Shown piece by piece: positions 23,497 to 30,822 of a stretch of DNA of 30,885 bases (position 1 is the stretch's first letter; each line of letters starts with the position of its first letter). The notes below the pieces were generated by a model. The model saw only the letters and a list, made by a program, of their open reading frames with translations. It was not told where the DNA came from and searched no databases. Origin of the DNA: an uncultured Bacilli bacterium (GTDB lineage Bacteria; Bacillota_I; Bacilli_A; RFN20; CAG-826); contig CAKPNG010000018.1 in NCBI GenBank assembly GCA_934168325.1, positions 1-30,885 on the forward strand, read 5' to 3'. A program made the translations under genes and the position numbers.

Positions 23497-26073
23497 ATCA
23501 CCCATTTCATCAAAAATTGAGATTTGTTCATATTCTTCTTTATCGTCATTTTGAGGAGTGTTATTGTTATTACTTTCTTTTTTAATTGGACTATTTTCAA
23601 CTATGGTATCTTCATCTATCACTTGAACATTTTGAATATAAACATCTTCAATTTTAACTCCATCAGGTGTATCAAGATTTTTCTTACACATTTTTTCTTG
23701 TGATACTCTGAAATCCTCGATAGTAATTTCTTTTATTGTCTTATCACTTAATAACAATTCTAGAGTAATAGGATCTTTATTTAATATCTTCGTAGTATGA
23801 ACAAGATTATGTGGTGAACTCTTAAATGAGCTAAATACGCTTTGAGTTCTTCCTAATCTAGGAGTTAATTCTAAGTTAGAAATATCAAATACTCTATAAG
23901 AACCTTCATCAGTAACAAATAATACTTTGCCTTTTTCACTATTTCTATAGGATAATAACGATTTAATCTCACTATTTTTTAAAGTTGATATAGCTTTAAC
24001 ACCACTAGTCTTTAATCCTGTGTCACTAATTTCATTTTCGCTAAAGTAAGTTGAATTACCTAATTTAGTAATAACAAATAAATTACTATTTCCATTTAAT
24101 ACAGAAACATCAACTAATTCATCATCACCAAATAGTTTCATACAGGCAATAGGTTTACTATATCTACTTACAAAGAATTCACTTAATTTAGTCTTTTTGA
24201 TTTGCCCGTTCTTACTAACTAAACCAATACTGACATTTTTATTGAAATCTTTTACTAAAATTGCTTTAACTATAGTTTCTTCCATCGGTAAGGTAATTAA
24301 ATAATTAATATGTTTACCTTCATCTTTCCATTTTCCTTCAACAATTTCATGGACTGGAATAAATAAATAATTGCCTTTATTAGTAAAACCTAAGATGTAA
24401 TCCATAGTATTTGCAATCATAGAAATAACTAAAGAATCACCTTCTTTTAAACCAGGTAAAGCGCCATTACTAGATTTATATGATTTTAAAGAAGCTCTTT
24501 TTATGTAGCCTTCTTTACTTAAAACTACATAAACATCTTCTTTAGCAATTAAATCACGCTTATCAATTACGATTTCTTCTTCTTTTTCTTGAATCTTTGT
24601 ACGACGTTCAATGCCGAATTTATTAGAAATATCTTTTAAATCTTTGATAATGACTTTCTTCAATTTATGATCATCATTTAAGATTTCTTCAAGCTCAGCA
24701 ATTGTTTTTTCTAAATCTAATTTTTCATTAATATAAATATTAACATCAGTATTAGATAATTTATATAAATGCATCATAACAATTGCTTCTGCTTGAGGTT
24801 CAGTAAAGTTATAAGTATTCATTAAATTTTCTTTAGCATTTTTCTTATCTTTACTCTTTTTAATAAGTTTAACGATTTCATCGATAATATTAATTGCTTT
24901 AATAAGGCCTAAAACAATATGTAAACGATTTTTTGCAGCATTTAAATCAAATTTACTTCTTCTAGTGATAACGTCAATTTGATGAGCAATATATGTATCT
25001 AAATAAGATGAAAGCGTTAAAGTTTTTGGCCTATTATTAGAAATAGCTACAACATTAGCATTATAATTCACCTTAAGTTGAGTTTTATTAAATAAATAAG
25101 TTAAAACAATTTTAGGATCAACATCTTTTTTTAATTCAACCACAATTTTAATATCATCATTTGCTGATTCATCAAGTACTTCAACAATTCCATCAACTTC
25201 TTTAGATTTTTTAATTTTATCAATAGAATAAACTAATTCTTGTTTATTAACTTTGTATGGAATATTAGTAATTAATAATTGATTAGAGTCTTTTCCTTCG
25301 ATTACATCGACTTTACTAGCAATTTCAATCTTACCACGACCTGTATAATAAATATCTTTTAGTCCAGGACAATCATAAATTATTCCACCAGTAGGAAAAT
25401 CAGGTCCTTTAACAAATTTTAATAAATCATCTATTGTACAATTTGGATGAGAAATTCTATAAATTGTAGCATCAATTATTTCTTTTAAATTATGAGGTGG
25501 GATTTCAGTAGCAATAGCAACAGCAATACCTTCACTACCATTAACAAATAAATTAGGATATCTAGCTGGTAAAACTACAGGTTCCAATTCAGTATCATCA
25601 AAATTTAAAGTCATATCGACTGTATTTTTATCTAAGTCTTGAACAAGATTCATTGCAAAATTATTTAATTTAGCTTCAGTATAACGATATGCAGCAGGTG
25701 GGTCATTATCAATACTACCATTATTACCTTGAAATTTAATAACAGGCATATTCATAACCCAAGGTTGAGACATTCTAACTAAAGCACCATAAATTGAACT
25801 ATCACCATGAGGATGCAATTTACCCATGACAGCACCAACAATTGTTGCACATTTTTTTGTAGGTTTATCCATTGTATTTCCATTACGATACATTGAATAA
25901 ATAATACGTCTTTGAACAGGCTTTAAACCATCTCTAGCATCTGGAATTGCACGATCTTGAATAACGTATTTTGCATAAATTGCGTAACGATCACCCATTA
26001 CGAAATCTAAGGCTTCTTGTTGAATATTTTCTTTTATTACTGGAGTTTCTTCTTTAGCTTTTCTTTTTGCCAT
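23494..26073 (-). CDS. parC: ParC, topoisomerase IV subunit A
   Basis: DNA-cleaving subunit of the type IIA topoisomerase that decatenates daughter chromosomes. Motifs: YAIYAKYVIQDRAIPDARDG near the start, the quinolone-region HPHGDSSIYGALVRM at 88-101, catalytic tyrosine Y131 in AAYRYTEA, and a beta-propeller C-terminal domain with repeated strands from about 500. FQGNNGSIDNDPPAAYRYTE is the ParC-type wording; the GyrA-box QRRGGKG of gyrase A tails is not seen, and pairing with a ParE-type gene and plsY supports topoisomerase IV. 859 residues with an acidic tail. Position 96, normally Glu or Asp, is Gly. A strong AAGGAGG site precedes the ATG, which shares a base with the parE stop. Confidence 0.9.
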   Translation of the reverse strand: MAKRKAKEETPVIKENIQQEALDFVMGDRYAIYAKYVIQDRAIPDARDGLKPVQRRIIYSMYRNGNTMDKPTKKCATIVGAVMGKLHPHGDSSIYGALVRMSQPWVMNMPVIKFQGNNGSIDNDPPAAYRYTEAKLNNFAMNLVQDLDKNTVDMTLNFDDTELEPVVLPARYPNLFVNGSEGIAVAIATEIPPHNLKEIIDATIYRISHPNCTIDDLLKFVKGPDFPTGGIIYDCPGLKDIYYTGRGKIEIASKVDVIEGKDSNQLLITNIPYKVNKQELVYSIDKIKKSKEVDGIVEVLDESANDDIKIVVELKKDVDPKIVLTYLFNKTQLKVNYNANVVAISNNRPKTLTLSSYLDTYIAHQIDVITRRSKFDLNAAKNRLHIVLGLIKAINIIDEIVKLIKKSKDKKNAKENLMNTYNFTEPQAEAIVMMHLYKLSNTDVNIYINEKLDLEKTIAELEEILNDDHKLKKVIIKDLKDISNKFGIERRTKIQEKEEEIVIDKRDLIAKEDVYVVLSKEGYIKRASLKSYKSSNGALPGLKEGDSLVISMIANTMDYILGFTNKGNYLFIPVHEIVEGKWKDEGKHINYLITLPMEETIVKAILVKDFNKNVSIGLVSKNGQIKKTKLSEFFVSRYSKPIACMKLFGDDELVDVSVLNGNSNLFVITKLGNSTYFSENEISDTGLKTSGVKAISTLKNSEIKSLLSYRNSEKGKVLFVTDEGSYRVFDISNLELTPRLGRTQSVFSSFKSSPHNLVHTTKILNKDPITLELLLSDKTIKEITIEDFRVSQEKMCKKNLDTPDGVKIEDVYIQNVQVIDEDTIVENSPIKKESNNNNTPQNDDKEEYEQISIFDEMGD

Positions 26074-28019
26074 TATTTTATAACCTCCTTAATAAATTCA
26101 TCGACTTCATTGAAATCAACGTTTTCTTCAACCCATTTTTTTCTAACAGTTGTATCTTTTCCCATTAAAATAGCAATTTTTTTATCGACTGATAAAGGAT
26201 CATCAATTCCTACTTGTAATAATAAACGATGTTTTGGATCCATAGTTGTTTCTTTTAATTGATCAGGATCCATTTCGCCAAGACCTTTATAACGATTAAT
26301 TTTATAACCTTTACCGATAAATTCTTTTGCTTCAATTAATTCTTTATCATTCCAAGCATATTTATGTATTTCACCACTACTTGTTTCCTTAGAAACTCTA
26401 TATAAAGGAGGAACAGCAACATAAACTTTTCCACTAGTTATTAAAGGTTTCATATAATGATAAAAGAAAGTTAATAAAAGAGTTTGAATATGAGCACCAT
26501 CAGTATCAGCATCGGTCATTATAATAATTTTACCATAATGAGAACTATCAGCATCGAAATTAGAGCCATATCCTGCACCAATTGTATTAATAATTGTTGA
26601 AATTTCTTCGTTTTTAAGAAGTTTGTCCATTGTAATTGAATCAGTATTTAATGGTTTACCTCTTAAAGGCAAAATAGCTTGAAATTTAGGATTACGTCCT
26701 TTTTTAGCACTACCACCAGCACTATCACCTTCAACAATAAATAATTCATTTAAAGCATAATCTTTACCTTGAGCAGGTGTTAATTTATCACTTAAAATTA
26801 AAGCTTCTTTCTTTTGTTTTTTATTTCTTACTTCTTCTTTAGCTTTTCTAGCAGCGATTCGAGCTGTTTGACTATCTAAACATTTTTTAATTAAGTTTAC
26901 TGCAAATTCTTTATTTTCATTTAAATAATAAGTAAATTTTGTATAAATTAGATTACTTACAGCGCTGACAGCAGCTTGAGTACCTAATTTTCCTTTAGTT
27001 TGACCCTCAAATTCGAGTAAATTTTCAGGCATTCTTAAAGAAACTATTGCGGTTAAGCCTTCTCTAATATCGCTACCCTCAAGTTTGCCTTTTCCTCTTA
27101 ATAAATTATTACTTTCAGCAAAATCATTAACAGCTTTAGTAATTCCTAATCTAAAACCAGTTTCATGAGTTCCACCATCTCTAGTTCTTACATTATTAAC
27201 ATAACTATAAATAGTTTCGCTATATTCGTTTAAACAATATTGGAAAGCAACTTCGATTTGAATAGCATTAGAATAATCAGTGAAATCGATGATTGGACCT
27301 AAAGGTTGTTTTGCTTGATTAATAACAGCTATATATTCACTAATTCCGTTTTCATAATAAAACTCAGCTTCGTTATTAGTTCTTTCATCTTTTAAAATAA
27401 ATCTAACTTTTCTAAGTAAAAAAGCACTTTCTTGTAAATGGTTATAAATTGTATCCCATTTAAATTCTACTGTAGAAAAAATTTTTGGATCAGGCTTAAA
27501 AGTAACGCATGTACCATGCTTTATAGTATTACCTAAGCATTCTAAAGGTACTTTAACTTTGCCACCATTTTCAAATCTAATATGCCATATTTTATTATCT
27601 TTATAAACAGTAACATCGCAAAATAAACTTAAAGCATTGGTAACAGCACTACCAACACCATGAAGTCCAGCACTAGATTTATAAGCTCCTTCATTAAATT
27701 TACCACCACTATGAAGTGTAGTAAAAATTAGTTGAACAGCTGGCATTTTTGTTGCTTTATGAAGATCAACAGGTACACCCCTTCCTTCATCTAATACACT
27801 TAAACTACCATCTTTATGGATAGTAACAGTTATTTTATTACCAAATCCATTTAAAGCTTCGTCTACTGCATTATCGACAATTTCCCATACTAAATGATGT
27901 AGTCCAGTTCCGTTTGAACTACCAATATACATTGCAGGACGTTTCCTAACGCCTTCTAAGCCAGTTAAATATTCAATGCTACTGGCATCATATTCATTAT
28001 TTCTTACAAATTTATTCAT
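26073..28019 (-). CDS. parE: ParE, topoisomerase IV subunit B
   Basis: ATPase subunit partner of ParC, 648 residues. GHKL ATPase motifs: EIVDNAVDEAL (Mg-binding Asn), DEGRGVP, and GLHGVGSAVTNAL. The transducer domain follows, with QTKGKLGT. The TOPRIM domain shows VEGDSAGGSA with E430 and DADTDGAH with D503/D505/D507. The ParE-style wording GRNPKFQAILPLRGK and the linked parC/plsY favour ParE over GyrB. The upstream region carries a long palindrome whose 3' arm ends one base before the ATG and includes the only ribosome-site-like bases (GGTG). Transcribed away from plsY. Confidence 0.9.
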   Translation of the reverse strand: MNKFVRNNEYDASSIEYLTGLEGVRKRPAMYIGSSNGTGLHHLVWEIVDNAVDEALNGFGNKITVTIHKDGSLSVLDEGRGVPVDLHKATKMPAVQLIFTTLHSGGKFNEGAYKSSAGLHGVGSAVTNALSLFCDVTVYKDNKIWHIRFENGGKVKVPLECLGNTIKHGTCVTFKPDPKIFSTVEFKWDTIYNHLQESAFLLRKVRFILKDERTNNEAEFYYENGISEYIAVINQAKQPLGPIIDFTDYSNAIQIEVAFQYCLNEYSETIYSYVNNVRTRDGGTHETGFRLGITKAVNDFAESNNLLRGKGKLEGSDIREGLTAIVSLRMPENLLEFEGQTKGKLGTQAAVSAVSNLIYTKFTYYLNENKEFAVNLIKKCLDSQTARIAARKAKEEVRNKKQKKEALILSDKLTPAQGKDYALNELFIVEGDSAGGSAKKGRNPKFQAILPLRGKPLNTDSITMDKLLKNEEISTIINTIGAGYGSNFDADSSHYGKIIIMTDADTDGAHIQTLLLTFFYHYMKPLITSGKVYVAVPPLYRVSKETSSGEIHKYAWNDKELIEAKEFIGKGYKINRYKGLGEMDPDQLKETTMDPKHRLLLQVGIDDPLSVDKKIAILMGKDTTVRKKWVEENVDFNEVDEFIKEVIK

Positions 28020-28022
28020 ATA

Positions 28023-28056
28023 TACACCGCTATTTATTTTAAAATAAATAGGTGTA
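28023..28056. promoter_or_regulatory. 16-bp-arm palindrome between parE and plsY
   Basis: TACACC (28023-28028), a GC bulge (28029-28030) and TATTTATTTT (28031-28040) are exactly complementary to AAAATAAATA (28041-28050) and GGTGTA (28051-28056). It lies just before the parE ATG on the minus strand, and just upstream of the plsY promoter. It could be an operator for both divergent genes, or in the parE mRNA a hairpin hiding the GGTG before the start codon. On the minus strand TTTACA at 28058-28053 and TAAATA 16 bases on could be the parE promoter within it. Confidence 0.6.
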
Positions 28057-28085
28057 AATTTCTAGTTTTTTATTCCTATTACGTT

Positions 28086-28098
28086 TATAATAACAAGC
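28086..28098 (+). promoter_or_regulatory. -10 element of plsY (predicted leaderless start)
   Basis: A consensus TATAAT at 28086-28091 is followed by exactly seven bases and then the plsY ATG at 28099. No Shine-Dalgarno and no good -35 is visible. Confidence 0.6.
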
Positions 28099-28863
28099 AT
28101 GATAATATTTTTAAGAATTTTGTTTATTATAGGTTCTATACTTCTTGGATATTTATTGGGAGCTATACCTAATAGTGTAATTATAGGAAAATTATTTTTT
28201 AATAAAGATCCCCGTGATTTTGGTAGTCATAATGCTGGTGGCACTAATGCAGGTCGTGTTTTAGGTAGAAAAGCTGGTGTTATTGTAATTTTATTAGATG
28301 GAATAAAAATGGTTATTTCTATTTATACTATCTTCTTTTTAACTACTAAATGTGAACCTATAATTAATTTGATGAATGATTCTTTATCTTATAATAGTTT
28401 TGGATATGGGAATACATTATGTGATTTAGCAGTTTATGCTACTGCTTTAGCTGGTATATTTGGACATTGTTTTTCAATTTATTTAAAATTCAGCGGAGGA
28501 AAGGCAGTTTCTACTTATTTAGGTACCGCATGTTGTATTAGTTATATTACGTTTCCATTATGTGGAACATTATTCTTTTCGACTTTAAAATGTAAAAAAT
28601 TTGTTAGTTTGTCATCTTTAATTTCAACTTCTGCTTTTACTATATTTTCTTGGATTATTTATATTATATATGCAATTAACTTTGATAATTCTAAAATTGT
28701 AGAAGTATTAAATAATTTGTTATGGTTTGGAAATGGTCCTAGAATATCAATTTATATGCCAATAGTTATGACATTAGGATCTTTAATTTTAATAATAAAA
28801 CATATTCCAAATATACGCCGACTTGAAAATAAAAATGAGTCCAAAATTACTTGGATGAAATAA
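28099..28863 (+). CDS. plsY: PlsY, glycerol-3-phosphate acyltransferase
   Basis: Membrane enzyme that transfers an acyl group from acyl-phosphate to glycerol-3-phosphate, the first step of phospholipid synthesis. It begins with a membrane helix and GYLLGAIPNSVIIGK, then GSHNAGGTNAGRVLGRKAG (motif 1, usually NPGATN) and GHCFSIYLKFSGGKAVSTYLG (motif 2 with the phosphate-binding glycines). At 254 residues it is longer than the usual 190-220; extra residues lie between the motifs and near the C-terminus. About six to seven membrane segments. Divergent from parE, a common Firmicute arrangement. Its stop is followed by an 11-bp repeat array and a terminator. Confidence 0.9.
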   Translation: MIIFLRILFIIGSILLGYLLGAIPNSVIIGKLFFNKDPRDFGSHNAGGTNAGRVLGRKAGVIVILLDGIKMVISIYTIFFLTTKCEPIINLMNDSLSYNSFGYGNTLCDLAVYATALAGIFGHCFSIYLKFSGGKAVSTYLGTACCISYITFPLCGTLFFSTLKCKKFVSLSSLISTSAFTIFSWIIYIIYAINFDNSKIVEVLNNLLWFGNGPRISIYMPIVMTLGSLILIIKHIPNIRRLENKNESKITWMK

Positions 28864-28864
28864 A

Positions 28865-28908
28865 TTAGTAGATTATTAGTATATAATTAGTAATAAATAA
28901 GTAATTTT
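28865..28908 (+). repeat. 11-bp TTAGTA array, four units, after plsY
   Basis: Units begin at 28865, 28876, 28887 (TTAGTA each) and 28898 (TAAGTA), exactly 11 bases apart. The array starts one base after the plsY stop codon (28861-28863) and ends before the terminator hairpin at 28922-28949, so it lies in the 3' untranslated region. Same family as at 14168, 20010 and 23453. Confidence 0.8.
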
Positions 28909-28916
28909 AGGTAAAA

Positions 28917-28957
28917 TAAAAAGCTTAATACTTTTTATAGTATTAAGCTCATTTTTT
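28917..28957. terminator. Bidirectional terminator between plsY and the yneF-like gene
   Basis: AGCTTAATACT (28922-28932) and AGTATTAAGCT (28939-28949) form an 11-bp perfect stem with a six-base loop. On the plus strand a run of six T follows (28952-28957); on the minus strand TTTTATTTT follows. It serves both convergent genes. Confidence 0.85.
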
Positions 28958-28964
28958 AATCTTA

Positions 28965-29183
28965 CTATTTTTGATTTTTCATGCTATTCATTACGGCTTT
29001 AATTTGAGCTTCACTTGGTTTACGGCCCATTTGCATAAACATAGCACGAATCATTTTTTCATTAATTGGTGGATTGTTTTGTATTTGTTTTTTGAAAGCA
29101 TATCTAGCAACAAAGAAACCAGCTACACCTCCAACAATAAGTGTAAACAAGCACCATAATAATGTTTGCCACCATTGTATCAT
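28965..29183 (-). CDS. YneF-like small membrane protein (UPF0154)
   Basis: A 72-residue protein with one N-terminal membrane helix (about 5-27, ending in FFVARYAFKKQ) and a short cytoplasmic tail. NNPPINEKMIRAMFMQMGRKPSEAQIKAVM is the hallmark of the YneF family of Firmicutes and mollicutes, whose function is unknown. Ribosome site AAGGA precedes the ATG. It follows efp by 26 bases and ends at the bidirectional terminator, so it is the last gene of the rpmG operon. Confidence 0.85.
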   Translation of the reverse strand: MIQWWQTLLWCLFTLIVGGVAGFFVARYAFKKQIQNNPPINEKMIRAMFMQMGRKPSEAQIKAVMNSMKNQK

Positions 29184-29209
29184 ATTTATTTATCCTTTTT
29201 ATTTATAAA

Positions 29210-29764
29210 CTATGCTCTAGAATCGTAAGCACCAGTATCAGTTCTTACGTTTACGAGATCGCCATTATTAATAAATAATGGTACTCTAACTTTTAAGCCA
29301 GTTTCTAAGATAGCATCTTTCATAGCTTTATTGACTGTATCGCCTCTAACAGCAGGTTCACATTCAACAATCTTTAAAACTACTTTAGCTGGTAAATTGA
29401 TACCTAAAATTTCATCTTCATAAGTAACGATTTCAACTTCGAGGTTTTCAGTTAAAAATTTCTTTTCCCATTCAAGTCTAGATGTTGGGATTTCAACTTG
29501 TTCAAATGTATTATTATCCATAAATACTAAGAAATCACCACTATCATAAAGATAGTTCATCTTTTTCTTTTCAAGTCTAATAGTTTCAACTTGATATCCA
29601 CTATTAGCGCTCATCTCAGTAATTGCACCAGTTCTAACATTTTTAATTTTAACTTTAGCAACCATCTTTCTCATAGCAGTTTTATTTAATAAAATATCGA
29701 TAACATAGTAAATATTACCTTCTTCTAAAAAATAATTACCTGGTCTTAATTCAGTAACGTTCAT
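29210..29764 (-). CDS. efp: Elongation factor P with an unusual tip loop
   Basis: Translation factor that rescues ribosomes stalled at polyproline. The 184 residues align without gaps to the Bacillus protein: N-terminal KOW-like domain, MNYLYDSGDFLVFMDNNTFEQVE in the middle OB domain, and LKVRVPLFINNGDLVNVRTDTGAYDSRA at the end. The tip loop that reaches the peptidyl-transferase centre is normally KPGKGxAF with a modified lysine (K32 in Bacillus); here it reads KTAMRKMV at 28-35, placing Met31 at the modified position with Arg32 and Lys33 next to it. A strong GGAGGAG ribosome site precedes the ATG. It lies 12 bases after the hydrolase gene in the rpmG operon. Confidence 0.93.
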   Translation of the reverse strand: MNVTELRPGNYFLEEGNIYYVIDILLNKTAMRKMVAKVKIKNVRTGAITEMSANSGYQVETIRLEKKKMNYLYDSGDFLVFMDNNTFEQVEIPTSRLEWEKKFLTENLEVEIVTYEDEILGINLPAKVVLKIVECEPAVRGDTVNKAMKDAILETGLKVRVPLFINNGDLVNVRTDTGAYDSRA

Positions 29765-29776
29765 TTTAATCTCCTC

Positions 29777-30412
29777 CTATTTCAAATATTGATTATTAAT
29801 TAGTTCTTTTTCCATACTAGTTATTTCGCCATGCCCTGGATAAACAATAAGAATTTTATCGAATTCTTTTATAGTTTCTAAGCTAGAAGCAATTAAACTA
29901 CGATTAGATGTAATTAAATCAGCTCTTCCAATACTTCCTTTAAATAGACTATCACCAGTAAATAAGGCGTGTTCTTCTTCATTTAAGAAGCAAACACTAC
30001 CATCAGTATGATAAGGAGTTTCATAAACCTTAAATTTAAGACCCTTACCAAAATTTAATATCTCATTATCTTTAAAAGTTTTAACAGATAAATTAATAAC
30101 AACTTTTTCTCCAGTTAAATTTGAAGAATTAAGTTTAGCATCTTTTAATAACTCTTTGTCATAACGATCAATATAAATTGGAGTATTTGGAAAATTTTTA
30201 TGAAATAAATCCAAACCTCTAATATGATCAAAATGACCGTGAGTTATTAATACTGCTTTTACTTCAGAATATTCACTTTTAATATATTCGGTTAATCTTT
30301 TACTAGTTGAGCCATAATCTATAATGACGCAAGCCTCATGTAATTCGCCTACAATATAGATATTGGAACAAAATTCATCAGGAATATAATCGAAATTAAA
30401 AGTTTTTATCAT
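29777..30412 (-). CDS. Metallo-beta-lactamase-fold hydrolase (glyoxalase II / YqgX-like)
   Basis: A 211-residue hydrolase with the two-metal site: HGHFDHIRG (HxHxDH), ETPYHTDGSVCF with the next metal histidine, LFTGDSLFKGSIGRADL with the bridging aspartate, and YPGHGEIT. The wording LFKGSIGR..L is typical of the YqgX-like branch of the glyoxalase II family (hydroxyacylglutathione hydrolase-like). The true thioester substrate is unknown, because most such bacteria lack glutathione. There is no ribosome site; it starts 14 bases after the rpmG stop in the same operon. Confidence 0.8.
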   Translation of the reverse strand: MIKTFNFDYIPDEFCSNIYIVGELHEACVIIDYGSTSKRLTEYIKSEYSEVKAVLITHGHFDHIRGLDLFHKNFPNTPIYIDRYDKELLKDAKLNSSNLTGEKVVINLSVKTFKDNEILNFGKGLKFKVYETPYHTDGSVCFLNEEEHALFTGDSLFKGSIGRADLITSNRSLIASSLETIKEFDKILIVYPGHGEITSMEKELINNQYLK

Positions 30413-30426
30413 AAGATTTATTTAGA

Positions 30427-30576
30427 TTATTTCTTTTCTTTGTGTAAAGTTACTTTCTTACATTTTGGGCAATATTTCTTATGTTCAATTCTGTCTGGGT
30501 TATTCTTTTTGTTTTTGCTTGAAATATAATTTTCTTCTCCACATTCAGTGCATTTTAATATAAATGTATCTCTCAT
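30427..30576 (-). CDS. rpmG: Ribosomal protein L33
   Basis: A 49-residue zinc-type L33 of the large subunit, too short for many ORF callers. It reads MRDTFILKCTECGEENYIS, then NKKNNPDRIEHKKYCPKCKKVT. The two C-x-x-C pairs (C9/C12 and C36/C39) are the zinc ligands, so this is the zinc-binding C+ form. Ribosome site AAAGGAGA lies eight bases before the ATG. First gene of the rpmG-hydrolase-efp-yneF operon, divergent from ispG. Confidence 0.93.
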   Translation of the reverse strand: MRDTFILKCTECGEENYISSKNKKNNPDRIEHKKYCPKCKKVTLHKEKK

Positions 30577-30604
30577 ATCACTTTTCTCCTTTGTGTCGTT
30601 TAAT

Positions 30605-30633
30605 AAGATACCACAAATTAAAACATTTTTCTA
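30605..30633 (-). promoter_or_regulatory. Possible extended -10 promoter of the rpmG operon
   Basis: On the minus strand TAGAAA (30633-30628) and TATCTT (30610-30605) are 17 bases apart, with TGG directly before the -10 (extended -10). Both boxes match consensus only partly. Start would be near 30598, just before the ribosome site. Confidence 0.35.
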
Positions 30634-30648
30634 TATAATAATGCAATA

Positions 30649-30669
30649 ACATAAGATATAATCTTATGT
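30649..30669 (+). promoter_or_regulatory. Palindromic operator-like site over the ispG -10 box
   Basis: ACATAAGAT (30649-30657) and ATCTTATGT (30661-30669) are perfect 9-bp inverted arms around ATA. The -10 box TATAAT (30657-30662) sits at its centre and the right arm ends at the base before the ATG at 30670. The spacing of seven bases from the -10 to the ATG matches rel and plsY. A repressor bound here would block the promoter directly. Confidence 0.6.
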
Positions 30670-30822
30670 ATGAATAGAAATAAGACAAAATTAGTTAAAA
30701 TTGGGAATATTACATGCGGTAATAGTGATAAAGTTTTAATTCAATCCATGTGTAATATTAAAACTAGCCATGTCAAAAAAATTATTAAGCAAATTAATGA
30801 ATGTGCTGACCCGTCTTTTTAA
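30670..30822 (+). pseudogene. ispG: IspG (HMB-PP synthase), 5' end only, interrupted
   Basis: The first 46 or so codons match the N-terminus of IspG, the iron-sulfur enzyme of the MEP isoprenoid pathway: NRNKTKLVKIGNITCGNSDKV, then LIQSMCNIKTSHVKKIIKQINEC, where the family has VQSMTNTxTxDVxxTxxQIxxLxxxGxEIVR. After GCTGA (about 30805-30809) the sequence no longer fits and the frame stops at TAA 30820-30822, giving only 50 residues instead of about 350. The following DNA looks like the end of an insertion sequence. Either the gene is broken by the insertion, or the window/contig joins two places at a repeated element. The ATG is chosen by the -10 box seven bases upstream. Confidence 0.7.

Noticed and set aside
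26017..26262. Plus-strand reading frame opposite parE/parC
   Set aside because: A shadow of the strongly conserved parE and parC frames, with low-complexity Phe/Ser content and no ribosome site.
23494..28019. gyrA/gyrB instead of parC/parE
   Set aside because: Subunit B comes first and lies next to plsY; the wording FQGNNGSIDNDPPAAYRYTE and GRNPKFQAILPLRGK is ParC/ParE-like and no GyrA box is seen in the C-terminal domain. Not absolute, but the better call.
14168..28908. TTAGTA arrays as CRISPR, or as DnaA-trio / replication origin elements
   Set aside because: Units are 11 bp with no spacers, far too short for CRISPR. The DnaA-trio is a 3-bp-step repeat next to DnaA boxes; no TTATNCACA boxes or dnaA/dnaN genes are near, and the arrays occur at four separate gene ends.
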